Shown: positions 10,191 to 22,429 of the stretch, in pieces
Numbering within the stretch: position 1 is the stretch's first letter
Layout: each line of letters starts with the position of its first letter
Origin: Reticulitermes speratus
Lineage: Eukaryota; Arthropoda; Insecta; Blattodea; Rhinotermitidae
NCBI GenBank assembly: GCA_021186555.1
Contig: JAJKFL010000013.1
Coordinates: forward strand, 16,175,243 to 16,239,242
Direction: 5' to 3'
DNA length: 64,000 nucleotides
Made by a program: the position numbers and the translations under genes
The notes under the pieces: generated by a model
Seen by the model: only the letters and a program-made list of their open reading frames with translations
What the model was told of the DNA's origin: nothing
The model's database searches: none

Positions 10191-13100
10191 TGTTGTCACT
10201 TTTATTATTTTTCATTTGAAGAACCATTTTGTCATCTTCATGTTTATTATTCCTCTAAAGAAGGACTGAAACATTGTCACCAAATAAAACTGAAAGTACT
10301 TCTGACACATCAGTGCTTTTGTCTTCCTTTCTGTACTTGGAGAATGGACTTAAAATTATTGCAGCATGCATTTGACTATTTTCATTATTGCATCCACAGA
10401 AGAACTTGTTCGTCAAGGTATTCAAATTTTGAAATGTGTAATGTCTTTTTCCCCTCCTGCTCACTAGGATCCGAACCTTCGTAGTGCATAGGGGTACTCA
10501 TATGAGTGCTGTTGTTAATAATCAAATTTTTTACTTTGTGCCTTAGTCAAGCCAGAGACTTCATTAATTGAACTCAGTTTTCAAGAGCTGCAGAAGGGCA
10601 GTTTGCATGATAATCTGCAAATTTATTATTTCTGTTAGAATTGCATGTTCAGGGTCTTGAGAATTTTGTGTGTGTGTGTTTAAATGGCAGGTTTTGCAGT
10701 TTTGTAATGGAAATCAAGTCTGTTGTAAGATGCTCTTCTCAAAGTGGCATTTTTATTGAGATACAGTCCAATTATGAATTGATCCTGTACCCCTTGCATC
10801 TGATAAAATTTATACCAGCTTCAGTTTGTGAGTTAACAACACATATATTTACCCCTTGTTATGTATTTGGAAAAGTGTTTGTTCTAGGTATCTCCTGAAA
10901 TTACAGGCAACTAGTCATGTGATGAATGTGAGCTGTGAGTTTAGAACATGTTAGGTTACAGAGGTGACCTCATAGAAAGTCACAGTGCTGTAGATTTGCA
11001 TGTGATTGCTTCAGGTACTGTTCACTTGATCACTTGTTGCAGGAGGATTTGTCAGTATGTACTGACGGTGACAGGAACCTTTCCCCCATCAAATGTAATT
11101 GGATGAAAAGAACACATTTTGTAGCTGACAGGGGGTTAGAGTTTGAGGTTCTGCACTGATTGGAAGTCAACAAATGTTTGGGGGACAAAGTGACAGCAAA
11201 GCAGTTTGAAGGATGGTACAATGTGACACTTAACTTGTGCTTTATTTATATGTATTGCAGTTGGTCTATGTAACAGTTTTATTATCATCCAGGAACCATA
11301 CTATGAGTATGAAAAAGAGATTCATTGAAGTTACCACATTAATGAACTGGAATGCCGTCTTTCATGAATTGTGCTTATATTGTGATTTTTTTAAGTTTCC
11401 AGAACTGAAAATTTACACTGCTGGTCATAGGTTTGTGAAGTGTAGCTTCTTGGTCTCACACATCAGTAAACTTTTACGGTGCATGTGATACTGTGCAAAT
11501 GATTTAACACTGTGCACTGTTATTTTGTCCAATAGTTTTCAACTATAAAGCATAAAGTTGTTGGTTCTTTCACACTAGATAGAAATTACTTATATTGTTG
11601 TGATGCAATAATTTACCTTAACACTGCACTGGAAAGCAACACTCGGTGCAAACTAAATCTATCCTTAGGCAGTATTAAATGCCCTTCGTGTGACAGCAGA
11701 GATTATTTTCATCTTCATATTTTGTAACTTCAGTTTGTGATTAGAAATAATAGGAGCAGAAACAATTTAAGAATCTGTATTTGATTTCCACTTGGTTTGT
11801 GCATGGTACTGTTGTTACCATATACTTCATAGAGTTGCTGCTGTATTTTCCTTACCAGTCATTCCACCAGTCTGTCGTTTTTTTATTGTTTGAAGTTAAT
11901 TATATGTGGTTGGCATAGTGTTTTTCAGTGACATTATAGACTTAGGTAATTGTGAAATATACCCATACTTAGTTCTTTTATTTAAAAAAAAACATTTGTT
12001 TAACATAATATATTTAACATTTTGAGGCCCACAACTTTAATATGATCCACCAGCCTGTCAGGCCCTTGATATACCCTGTCACTGGAACAATTCAGAATAC
12101 CCATATTGTTGTATACTTCTCCATCGGTTGTTGGGCATGATGTTGTCTAAAGACACCACAGTTCTTTGGGACTAAAACAGGATTGTAGTACAGGATATTC
12201 AACTTCAGGGTAAGAGAAAGGACATGGGGGCAGCATGAAGTAGACTGATGTTTATATATTTTATTTTTTATTACAAACCCAGAATATATATTTCTTTGAC
12301 ACTGTGGAAGGAATTTACATTATGCTAGATTTGTAAGATGAAAATAAAGTTTGGTTCTGAGACTGAGTGCTACTAAAGAAACATTTCCAACCAAGAAGAG
12401 GAAGTTCCAGAAGAAAAGCAGTGAATGTTCAGTTTCAGATCTCATTGTTTTTCTGTACATTATTCTTATTTGTCTATAACCCATACCTTGCACGCAGTGG
12501 ATTGGATTTGACAAGGTTTTGAAGATCTAAATTCTTACAGAATATTAGCAAACTTTGGTGTTAGAAGGATTGGTTTTAGTTTTGGATTTGCCTGTAAAAA
12601 CACAATCTTATCTCATTTGTTCTGGCTACTGATTCATTATGACTACAGGACAGAACATTAGTACTCATATACTCAGAGGTGTTGCTGATGAGTTTATATC
12701 ATGGTTATGAGATGCAAGTTACTCTTTGCAATGTATAACTTGAGTAATTCCTCGTATACTGAATTGGCTTAAAACCCCACCCACCAGTAACTATATAGTG
12801 AGCCCAATTAAAAGCATCACAGGTTAGAGAAAAATTTGCTTGCATTTTTAAAGAAGTGGGCAGGGTTTAGTATTAACATTGCTCGGCATGTGGCTGAAAT
12901 TTTTAAGCAAGTATTTGCTAATGAACTACTGGGCTCTGGTTGCAGGGTATGCTACTAGGCCGAGTTCACCCCACTGGGAGCATGATCTGTTTGACAACCT
13001 TTCAGCTGATGACCGTGGGCAAGCAAGCAACAATAGCCATGGCAAGTAGCATCATGGTCTGCACTCTGAAAGTGTGTTTATGATGGAGAAAAATGAACTC

Positions 13101-15394
13101 CTGAGTTGAACACGCTCTTCCCAAGTAATTTCTCACCTGTCCATGATATGCTACAGTAAATTGTGACTTTTTGAAATTTTGTTATTTGAAAAGTGAATGA
13201 AGTGCATATTCAGAAAGTTGAAGATGGCTGCAAGAAATCAGTTTACTTTCTTTGCATTCTAATGTTCATCAGCTTTCCTGACCCTGAGTTGTCAAGAAAT
13301 TGTGCTCTTATCATGTGGGACTGTAGCTCTTGTTGGGGTCATGTGCATTATTAAGGTGGCTTTAAAACACTTGGTAATGCTGATGTATTTTTTATTTTTC
13401 CAGCTACTGAGATTTTGCGTTTAGTTTTGTATATGAATGCTGTCGTAATACAGGCAACATCTAAATTCTCTTCTCAACATTGACATAAACATGATGCAGG
13501 ATTCTGTAACATTATTTTTGTTTTCAATGCTACATATTAGACCAGAAGCTTACACCATCTCATCTGTCCCTTTGTACCTTAATGCCTAGTTTCTGATTTA
13601 TTTTCATTCATTCAAGCATATTGTCTGTTATTTTTAAGAGGGTTTAATTTGCACTGGATGTTCTAGCCTGCCCTAGATAGTGTATATTTCAGAGCCACCA
13701 TTTGTAGTCACAACTGATGTGATGACAGTTAAGTTGTTTACATCTCATTTTAATGGCTTGTTTTATTGTTTATTTACTTATTTCGTACCTTTACTTGCTT
13801 TTCCTGGGTAGAAATTCTTTGAAGCAGCAGTTTTTTATATGATTCTTCGGTACTGAATTTAACATAAATTTCGTATTCCTAGAATGAAGTTTCATTGTCA
13901 TATGTTGTTGCTACAGCTCGGTCATATACATATTTGTAGTTTTGTCATTATACTCTCAGTCTAATATGAGATCTGTGTTTAAGTGTGTGGTGTTTGAAGT
14001 GTGACTCTTAAACTATGTGTAGGTTGGCTAACTCTGATGTACTTGTAGAGAGTACCAGAGAGACAGTACATAATAGCCATATCCAAGGCCCAGACTACAG
14101 ATTCAGTACAGGTTTTAAGTTGATACTGACTATGTGTTACATTACATGATGTATTTAGAGTCAAAAGGGCCATTTCATTTTTTTGTTATATAGAGGGAGG
14201 GAATGATCATAAGATGTGAAATTGCAAAATAGTTTTATGAAGTGACTGCCTTTGTTATTTGTGTCGTGAATCCACAATATAAGATTTGTACACATTCATT
14301 TCTTATAGCTGGAATAAAAAAGCTGCCAAATAAATTATGTCCCTGTTTTCTAAAGCATGAGACTTGAAAGATTTGCTTATGAATCCACATACCCATAATC
14401 TGATGTTACATTTAAGAATCCTTCATTTGTTTCACATTAATTTGTAAATGTGAGTTCTGCTCCAAATTTTCTCACAGAGACATATTTTTGGGGGTGTGTG
14501 GACAGCTCTGTAAGTTTGGTAGACATGGAGATGTTTTTGTGATTCATTCTTCATTATTTTGTAGGAGGTCGTACTCATGCTTAGACCTTTCTTCGGTGGT
14601 GGATTTTGTTAAATCCTTTTGCAGTTGTAATAAACATGCGTCTGATTTTTTAGAGCAGAATTAATCTTCAATTCTGTGTGTGCATGTTTTCTCAAAACCT
14701 GAACAGCGTGTTGACAGAGCCAATGACGATGGGGTTGACAGATACTTTACTTAAGTTCCAGTTGGATTCAGTTATCCCAACTGAAGTTATGTGTGAAATT
14801 CCTCAACCCATCCAAATCATGAGACAGAACTGTAAAATATGTAATGACCATAGCTTCATTCATGATAGCTAGCGATCCATGATTGTCAGGAAATAACTTA
14901 TGAAACAACCAAACATTGTGGTAATATGGGCAGCATTCCAGCCTTGTGTTCAGAAGGTTCTCTAAATCTGGGATTGAAGACTGCCTATTCTGACTTGTTT
15001 TTATTACTCCCTCCATATATGAGAATACTGCCATGCCAGCTTCCTTTTACATACTTAACCAATTCATTAATCTTCCTTTTTGACACCACATGGTCTGAAC
15101 CACTTGCAGTGTTAAATAGATAGAAATGACAACCTCTTACATGTTTTATATGTGTGTTTATAAATTGTGCTGGATCTTGTCCTAAAGGTCATGTTATTCT
15201 CTACAGATTTTGCAGTTTTTCAGTATATGCTTTTTTTCTATTCCCTTTAATATTAACACTTTAAATCAAACATTCAAATTATATTTTGGTACGTTACAAA
15301 AAGCTTTATTAGTTACAATCTCATACATCTAGAAATTTCATAAGTATCTTCTTTCTTCTGTGAAAGTGTATTTCAAGTTCAAAGAACCCAAATG
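10191..15394. other. Long CpG-depleted stretch without recognisable genes
   Basis: About 5.2 kb of AT/TG-rich DNA with few CG dinucleotides (seven counted between 11041 and 12180). Open stretches here have no similarity I recognise and look random. AATAAA-like sites occur at about 14311 and 14332. I read it as intron or very long 3' UTR of the plus-strand host unit, by composition only. Confidence 0.4.
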
Positions 15395-15500
15395 TGCTTA
15401 GATGAAGTGAGTGGTCAGCTTCATGCCCCAGATAAAGAACCCCAGATACCCTTTGGATGGGAGTATGGGTGGATCCAAGAGAAAGTATCCCTATCCTAGC
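15395..15500 (-). mobile_element. Old family A SINE fragment
   Basis: GTGAGTGGTCAGCTTCATGC, then AAAGAACCCCAGATACCC and GGGAGTATGGGTGG match the middle of the family A body (compare 53690-53780) with heavy divergence. Head and tail are not recognisable. Confidence 0.55.
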
Positions 15501-16549
15501 TCTGGAAGATTTACTATGAAAGCATTTTTCATTAACAATAAGAGTAAACATAGAGGCTTTAAATGTGGTTAATTTTTTGTGTTACCTATTACTGTGATGT
15601 AGCCACAGTGCCATTTTAGTTGAGGAGGACACATGGCCATGACGTCAGACAGGACCTCAAGAATTGTAGAAAAATGTAAAACAAATTCAAAGGTGTTAGA
15701 ATAGAAAATAGTACCACACACTCACTAAATGCTATAATACTGATGATTCTCTTTTTCCAAGAAATCAGCTAGGTAGTAACTGCCCTAATATTTTATAATG
15801 GGTGTGATCTCTTGGTAAATAAGACATGCCTTACGGGGATCAAAGAAATTGTGGCCCATGTCCACAAACCCACATGTCCGTAGTTTGAGAAAGGATATGA
15901 TGGTCGGCAATACATAACATTTGAGCGTCGGTGTTTTAAACGATATCTTATTATGAGACCATTGTTGTGACATAATTTCTCCTCTCCTGTCTGAATTTGT
16001 AGGTAAACTCCGAATTTAATGCAGCCATGAAAAACAATGAATTCGTTCACTTTCACTCCCACTGAGGGAAATTTTGATTTTGCAAGCGCATAGGCCCGAT
16101 AAGTGACAATTTTAAACCCGCGCGGTGTATAGAAATGTTTGAAAAAGTGTCGCAACAGTGGTATTTCTAGCGTACGTAATTTACGATATCTTCCTGTGGG
16201 AGGCCTGAGAAAGGGTCGACGCGCATACTTGTGTGCATGAAAGTGTTTTAGCCCGCCGTTTATATAATAGATTCTACAATTTTACGATAGATGGCACACA
16301 ATGATTAACGTTGTGATTTTGCAATGTTTGTGCCCCTGTCGAGCGCGGGATACAGTATGTCGGAAATGTATTTTACTGCGTAGAAGAAAGAGGACTTAAC
16401 CGAGTTGATTATATACAGAAAAGTCGACGAATTTTTCCTGTGTGAAATGTGATGATGAAAAGCGGAATTGATGACGTAACTGTGACAGGTAAGTAGATAT
16501 GGAAAAACAAATGTCATTCACACTCCAAGTTACAATATTATGTCCTCTG
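15500..16549. other. Unassigned; CpG content rises sharply near 15.85 kb
   Basis: No gene or repeat recognised. The CG dinucleotide count is very low to about 15840, then about 20 in the 360 bases from 15901. This is the clearest composition boundary in the window. Confidence 0.6.
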
Positions 16550-17130
16550 TAAGTAAAGTAAAAGTAAAGTCCCGTTGTACGCACATTAAGGCATGGAGGG
16601 AGTGGAGATGTAGCTCTACGCTTATTAGCCTCCACACTGGAGGTGAGCACATTATCTAGTAGGTGAGAGTGGGCCGGGATAGCGTAGTCGGCATAGCGAC
16701 TCTCTACGGGGCGGACGGTCTGGGGATCGAATCCCGGTGGGGACGAGATTTTCCGCAGCCGTCCAGACCGGCCCTGGGGCCTACCCAGCCTCATATACAA
16801 TGGGTACCAGGTCTCTTTCCCGGGAGTAAAGCGGCCGGGGCGTGGAGTTTACCACCCACCCTCATCTAGTGCCAGGGTTAAAGAAAGAGTAGAGCTATAC
16901 CTCTACTCCTCCTCTGGGCCTTCGTGGCCCGTTCTAGGGAGAAATTTACCTTTACTGGAGGTGAGTGGTCAGGTTCGCGCCCACCAGCTATGCCCCACGG
17001 AAAAGAGCTCACCTTGCTCATTGCGTAGGAGTCTGGATGGACTCCAGCACGTATCTGGAATGGAACCACAATTCCTCGATCATCCAGCCCGTAGCCAAGT
17101 CACCATACTGAGTACGCTGTTCCGATTCCT
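16550..17130 (-). mobile_element. Divergent family A SINE, split by a younger SINE
   Basis: The 3' part (16550-16647, beginning with AAGTAAAGTAAAAGTAAAGT tail units) and the 5' part (16966-17130, with CGCGCCCACCAGCTATGCCC and ATCCAGCCCGTAGCC) are one minus-strand SINE. They are separated by another SINE at 16648-16953. The short direct repeat ACTGGAGGTGAG lies on each side of the insert. Confidence 0.75.
16648..16953 (+). mobile_element. Full-length family A SINE inserted in an older SINE
   Basis: Plus-strand copy with head GGGCCGGGATAGCGTAGTCG (about 16671), B box GGGATCGAATCCCGG (16724-16738), body CCCAGCCTCATATACAATGG and 3' end CCGTTCTAGGGAGAAATTTA with a short TTTACC tail. Target duplications ACTGGAGGTGAG are at 16636-16647 and 16954-16965. 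About 20 extra bases (16648-16668) precede the head. Both internal promoter boxes look usable, making it one of the best-preserved copies here. Confidence 0.88.
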
Positions 17131-17420
17131 ATTTTATCAAATTCATGTGCTAATGGTCTATTATAATGATCACTAGGTATTAAAAATGTGTAATAGAGTA
17201 AGTGTGGGTCATTTAGACTGCCTGCACTGATAATGTTAATTTATTGGAAGAAACGTGAATATACTATACCATACAGAAAAAGTATAAAGAAAAACACAGA
17301 ACCTTTATTAGTTGCTATTAAAGAGGTTGGTCTGGTAGTAAATTCTGAGAAGAATAAGTATGAGTGTATTTTCATGTCTCATGAACAGAATGCAGGATAA
17401 AATCACATTCATTCATGCTG
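17131..17420. other. Unassigned spacer
   Basis: AT-rich sequence between the nested SINE pair and the LINE. Nothing recognised. Confidence 0.5.
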
Positions 17421-19260
17421 TAGTCAGTCTTACGGCAGGGCCATAGCCTCTTCCAAAGCAAGTTTTCCGAAGAGTGTGATCTAGTGCTTCCTCTTTCAAT
17501 TTGCAGTATGTCTTCTTCCTCATCTTTTCGTCACATCTCTCCTTCCCTTTGTCTTTCCTTTAATAACGTGTTTTAGAAGGCAGTTCCTATGCAAGATGTG
17601 ACCAAGCCAGTTAACCTTCCTTCTTTTTATTGTTTGTAGGATATTCCTCTCCTCCTTGACTTTTTGTAATACTTCTTCAGTACCACATTTCAAACCTTTC
17701 AGGTATTTCTAATCTACTTCCAAAGTGTCCACACTTCAACACCATACAAATATATGCTCCAAATGCAGCACTTTACTAGTTTCTTCCTTAAATTTAAGTC
17801 CAATGTGCTGGTGAAAAAAGCCTTCTTCTTATTGACTGCTGCTTTTGCCATGGCAATCCTGGATGTAAGTCCACGTGTACATCTTGCATCATTTGTTATC
17901 ATGCTACCCAAATAATTGAAATATTCCACATTCTCCGATGGTTTTTGGTGTGTCATAATCTGTATTGGGTACAGCTGCCTTGATATTCCCATTACCTTAG
18001 TTTTTTTCCACATTCATTTCCATTCCATAGAATATTCCAATTTTAATTAGTCTGTCAATCATGCCCTTTAGCACTGTTTCTTCCTTAGCCAGTAGCTCCT
18101 TTAGAGTCTTCAATGCCAGTGTATTGAATCCTATGGTTTTATTTCCACCCTAGTTCCTTTGTATTCATGTACATTAAATCATAACGTCCTGTTCTTTGAA
18201 ATTCCATGACCTCATCACATATGCTCTCAAGATATTCCTTCTTGGCCTTGACTGTGGCTTTTTTCAATCCGCTTCTCAGTCTTCTGTAGTTATTCCTTCC
18301 TCGTTGTTGACATTCTTCCACTTCCTTCGTTCACGCATTTTATTGATCATTTCCTGTGCATTTCACGGCTTTCTTGCTTTCCTGTTGACTTTTCCAACCA
18401 ATCACTCATAGTAGCCAGTACACATTTCTTGAAGCTGTGGTCAGAGTCAGTATCTGCTCCAGGCAGTGTCTGCACGTGCTTCATACTGTTTATGAATGAA
18501 TGCTTCACAAGCATGTAGTCTAGCTGATGTCAATTTTAATCTCCCGGTGCTTTCCAGGCCTCTTAAACCATGTGTTGGTGATGTCAAATCCATTTCTTTC
18601 ACAAAAGGTGATGACCATTTGACCTCTGATTTCTCCTTCCCAGTCCATGTGGTCCAACAATGTTTTGATATGATTTATCTCCAACCATGCTGTTCCAGTC
18701 TCCCATTACGATGGTAGTTGTCTCACCTTTTCAAGAATTTGTTCAATTATATCACACAGTTCCTCCACTTCGTCATCTTCATACTCTGATCTTAGCATGT
18801 ATACTTGCATTAACAAAATACCAGTTCTGCCTTTAACTTAAGAGCAATGATTCTGTCATTACACACATTCACTTTACAACACTTGTCACTATGCTTTTAT
18901 GCATCACTATTACTACGCCTCTTTCAGCCCTTTCACCTCCAGAATACTACACAATATAATCATGACTTCTTGTTTCACCTTGTCCCTTCCACCGCACTTC
19001 ACTGACACCTAGAACAGACACTGCATTCTTCTGCATCTCCTTAAAATTCTTGAGTTTGCCTCCTTGATTCAAGGTCCGTATGTTCCATGTTCCAATCTTG
19101 AAGCTGTGATATTTCTTCTGCTTCTGTTTGTAGTCCTTCTTGCTGAAACTGCTACCCTGTGATATTTCATTTAAAAAACACTCCCCTCCTTGGAGATCCA
19201 AATGGGGGAGTAGTTTACCTCTGGATTGTTTTGTCTTCAGAGGAAGCATCTCACATTTGT
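17420..19260 (-). mobile_element. LINE with endonuclease and C-terminal RT parts but no RT core
   Basis: On the minus strand the apurinic-type endonuclease begins near 19249 (FKIGTWNIRTLNQGGKL, then VSVLGVSEVRWKGQGE). It continues in broken frames to a linker (18321-18139: NNYRRLRSGLKKATVKAKKE, ICDEVMEFQRTGRYDL, NTKELGWK). It then jumps near 18090-18105 straight to LLAKEETVLKGMIDRLI, the segment that follows the YADD motif in this family. RT thumb and C-terminal parts follow: KTKVMGISRQ, YFNYLGSMITNDARC (within 18013-17714), WSIYLYGVEVWTL, and RKVNWLGHILHRNCLLKHVI (about 17640-17570). The fingers, palm and catalytic YADD, at least 1 kb, are missing. Several frame changes elsewhere. CpG-poor, so old. 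Family assignment (RTE- or CR1-like) is uncertain. Confidence 0.88.
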
Positions 19261-19920
19261 CTCTGTTTTTGGAAAGAGACTATCCAAGAAAAGTAATAAT
19301 GTGGCAGTTTTACCATACACAACATCAAGATAACTAATAAATCCTACGCAAATGTGGCAAAGTTCAAAAATTTGGGAACATCTGTAAAAAATTGAAAATT
19401 ATATGCGTGAAGAAACTGAGGGCCTGTTAAATTTGGGGAACGGCTGCTACCATTCATTTGGTCCTGAATCTTTTGTCTTCCCTTTTGCTATCTCGCACAT
19501 GAAGGTTAAAATATACAAACTACAATTTTGCCTGTTTGTATGTTGGTATAAAACAGAGGTGCACAAATCCTGAGCAACTAAATTTTGTGTGGTGGCACCT
19601 AATATTTTTGGGTTCTCAATATGGTACTGCTTCATATCACCCTTCTTGCGAAGGGAATTTTGAGGTGGCTCCTACATTTTAGAACATGCATGCACACTTG
19701 GTGTAAACTTAGTCTTTGAGCTTAAGAGAAGAACATAGAGTAAGGGTTTTCAGTGGTAGGGTGTTGGCAAATATATTTAAGTGTAGGAGGGAGGAGAAAC
19801 TTCATGATTTGTATGCCTTGTCAAATGTTATTTGGGTGATAAAATGAAAGGACTGACAAAAAGACTTAGAAACTCGTGTAACACTAAAAAATGCACTATT
19901 CTATATTTATTCATGTTACC
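19261..19920. other. Unassigned AT-rich sequence
   Basis: Upstream of the LINE 5' end. No gene or repeat recognised. Confidence 0.5.
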
Positions 19921-19934
19921 TTTTACATAGCCCC

Positions 19935-19980
19935 TGCATGTTTAGGCGTTATATCACATCACCTTCAGGGAGCTGACACC
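19935..19980 (-). repeat. Single decayed Penelope-type hairpin
   Basis: On the minus strand: CCCTGAAGGTGATGTGATAT then AACGCCTAAACATGC, a degenerate CTGAAGA / CCGAAAC core of the recurrent hairpin family. No convincing inverted partner was seen nearby. Confidence 0.5.
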
Positions 19981-19984
19981 AAAG

Positions 19985-20829
19985 TTTCTATAAAATATAC
20001 AACGTAAAAGAGTCAAAAAGACTGTCCTGCCTCTATATCCAATGCTAAGTAACAGTCATGCAACTTAATAATTTTAATTCCTCCCACTTTCTTTATACAA
20101 AAGAAAGTGTTTATAGGAGAAGAGTGTCATAACTTCGTTTCAGAAACTCCTGATTCAAACATCCAAAAATTTATTACAGAACAAGATAGGCAATGTACAT
20201 ATAACATAACATTGAGGCGCTTTCGCGTAACCATTGTTGACGTGGAAAAAGCAATAAGTATTAAACATTATAAGGGAGTGTCTGTATTCTTGTTTTAATT
20301 ACCCAGCATGCAAATCGCATCTTTTCTGCGCCGTATTATATTGTCATCTGTGGCCTGTCTGGCTCTTCCATATTTTTCCACATTTTACCTCATTAACAGC
20401 AAGATTTTCGGAAAAAAGTTATTGAAAATAAAATGTGTGTTTTGATTTTCTCTACAATTTTTGTCTGCCACATTTCTCATTATAAGAAGAATTGAGCGGG
20501 ATGTTATCATAAATGTACATAGCTCGACGTTTAAAGTAACCGTTCTTGTCAGATTTTAATTAAAGTTGAATTTTCTCGACAGATTTTCGAAAAGTACCCA
20601 AATATCAAATTTCTTGAAAATCCGTCCAGTGGGAGTCAAGTTGTTCCATTCGGACAGGCGGACGGACGGACAGACAGACAGACATGACGAAGCTAATAGT
20701 CGCGTTTTGTAATTTTGCGAACGCGCCTAAAGACGATTTTACTTACATGCGTTCGAATAATTGGGACACATTTCGAAAAATGCAATTTTACTCACATGCG
20801 ATAAACGAATGTAGACCTACTGAGAGAGG
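19985..20829. other. Unassigned, with short GACG/GACA run
   Basis: CpG-rich for the window. A GGCGGACGGACGGACAGACA run lies at about 20657-20685. Otherwise nothing recognised; the open stretch at 20684-20971 is partly repeat sequence and shows no domain. Confidence 0.5.
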
Positions 20830-20928
20830 CTCCTCCGTCCTTGGCAGTAGTCGCAATGTAAACCCCAGCGTAATTGAAGGTTTAAAATTTTTTCATTTAA
20901 CGGAATCTCAACCCTTCATGGAACCTCC
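20830..20928 (+). repeat. Partial copy of short inverted-repeat element E
   Basis: The segment from CTCCTCCGTCCTTGGCAGTA to CAACCCTTCATGGAACCTCC matches 21363-21474 in the same orientation, including the right end of element E and about 40 bases beyond it (CATTTAACGGAATCTCAACC). The left part of E is absent. Confidence 0.75.
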
Positions 20929-21247
20929 ATACTCCAGCTGGAATTCGAATTACATCTTCCCGTACGAATAGTGTTAAGAGTAACATTTTGTGTTTCATTT
21001 AGCATGGAGTTAAGAATACAATGAATTGCTGCGTTTTCACATAAAGTCGCATTAAATTACATTGCAACATGTTTTTCATGATATTTTGTTAATTGTTGTA
21101 TACATCTGAGCCTCACCCGACCTTGAGGTGAAAAAGAAATTGATGCTTGTAAGAAAATTAGTTTCGATTTATGCGAGTTCACCCAATGCGATTTTTTGGA
21201 AGGCAACATAAATTGAGGAAAGCGTGTGTTTTCGTTTTATTATGTTC

Positions 21248-21417
21248 TAACCCTTCATTGCCGGCCTCGGTGCAATATACGGACCTTTAATCCCTCACAC
21301 GCTGCCGGCTTTGGGTCACCGTACGGCTGTGAATGTATTTAAGGATACTCTAAATTAAAAACTTCTCCGTCCCGGACAGTAGTTGCATTTTAAATTCCAT
21401 CGTCATTGAAGGGTTAA
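21248..21417 (+). mobile_element. Short inverted-repeat (MITE-like) element E, copy 1
   Basis: 170 bases bounded by AACCCTTCATTG on the left and CATTGAAGGGTT on the right, with TTAA-like outer bases. Internal landmarks: TCGGTGCAATATACGGACCT, ACACGCTGCCGGC, CGTACGGCTGTGAATG and GTAGTTGCATTTTAAATTCC. An inverted, better-preserved copy lies at 41559-41719. No coding capacity; its length and 12-base inverted ends fit a non-autonomous DNA transposon, but a tRNA-like head is also absent, so it is not a SINE. Confidence 0.75.
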
Positions 21418-21474
21418 AATATATACTATTATAATTTTTCATTCAACGGAATCTCAACCCTTCATGGAACCTCG

Positions 21475-21779
21475 GTATTTTAGCAATTTCTCGACTTTCA
21501 CTCTCGAAACCTTGACTTTACAGGAAATATTGCTGCATACGAAAGGTTTGGAGAAGAAATTTAACTGTTTCCGATCCCTATTCAGAGACTAGCGGTACAA
21601 ATAATTTTGCTCTTCAGTGAGCAGGTATTTTTAAGAAATTAATGCCGATGTGTTGTATAATCAGGCAAGACCTTACTGTTTGCAAATTCCCCGTGACTTT
21701 GTGCCGATGATACAGTAGTTGTCGGAGTTACCAATTTCCCGAGATCTGTACGTTGCTGTTTAATTCCATAAAAAATATA
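21475..21779. other. Unassigned spacer
   Basis: No gene or repeat recognised between element E and the tetranucleotide tract. Confidence 0.5.
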
Positions 21780-22085
21780 TGTCTATCTATCTATCTATCT
21801 TTCTATCTGCCTGTCCATCTATCTATCTATCTATTTGTCTGTCTGTCCATCTGTCTGTCTAACTAACGAACTAACTAACTGACTGACTGACTACCAGCCA
21901 ACTACATGAAGTAGAATTCTTCTTGAGGATGTAACAGGTCCTTAGCTAGTCAAGAATTCCCCTCATTTTATGGAACCCGAAGGTTCATTGCCGCATTCAC
22001 AAGAGCCCACCACGTGTCCCTATCCTGAGCCAGATCAATCTAGTCTATGCCCCCCCCCCCCCATCCCGCTGCTTTAAAAATAAAC
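21780..22085 (-). mobile_element. LINE 3' fragment (family L) with tetranucleotide tail
   Basis: The compound tract (CTAT, CTGT, AACT, GACT units, 21780-21892) is the tail of a minus-strand LINE fragment. Body landmarks TCAAGAATTCCCCTCATTTT, GAACCCGAAGGTTCATTGCC, AAGAGCCCACCACGTGTCCC and TATCCTGAGCCAGATCAATC recur at 30.8, 34.3, 56.8 and 61.3 kb. A run of 13 C (22050-22062) ends the similarity. Truncated at its 5' end, as usual for target-primed LINE copies. Confidence 0.8.
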
Positions 22086-22429
22086 TTGAACAAATATCTA
22101 TGAAAACAAGTTTATGGCGGTGCTGTTGCTTCCAGCTTAGAAGATCGAACTCTGCAGTGCTGTTATATTTTATGGCAATAAATTAATAAGAATGAGTGTA
22201 GGACAGTCACCAGTGGCGTGATATTCATACCGAGTTTCATGGAAATTGGTCTGTACTTGAAGTAGGCCTATACGAGGGACATAAGTATGGCAGATATTTT
22301 GTTTAAGCATTTATTTATGGAAGCTCTGGTAGGTGCAGATATCACTTCGTATGACTGTTCATAATTTGGTTATTTTGTGACACTTTTTCAAATAGGGCGG
22401 TAGTATAGGCCTAGTATCACATGAAGTCG

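Noticed and set aside
21780-21892. Tetranucleotide tract as an independent microsatellite
   Set aside because: It abuts the 3' end of a LINE copy in the position where other copies carry tails, so it is better explained as a LINE tail.
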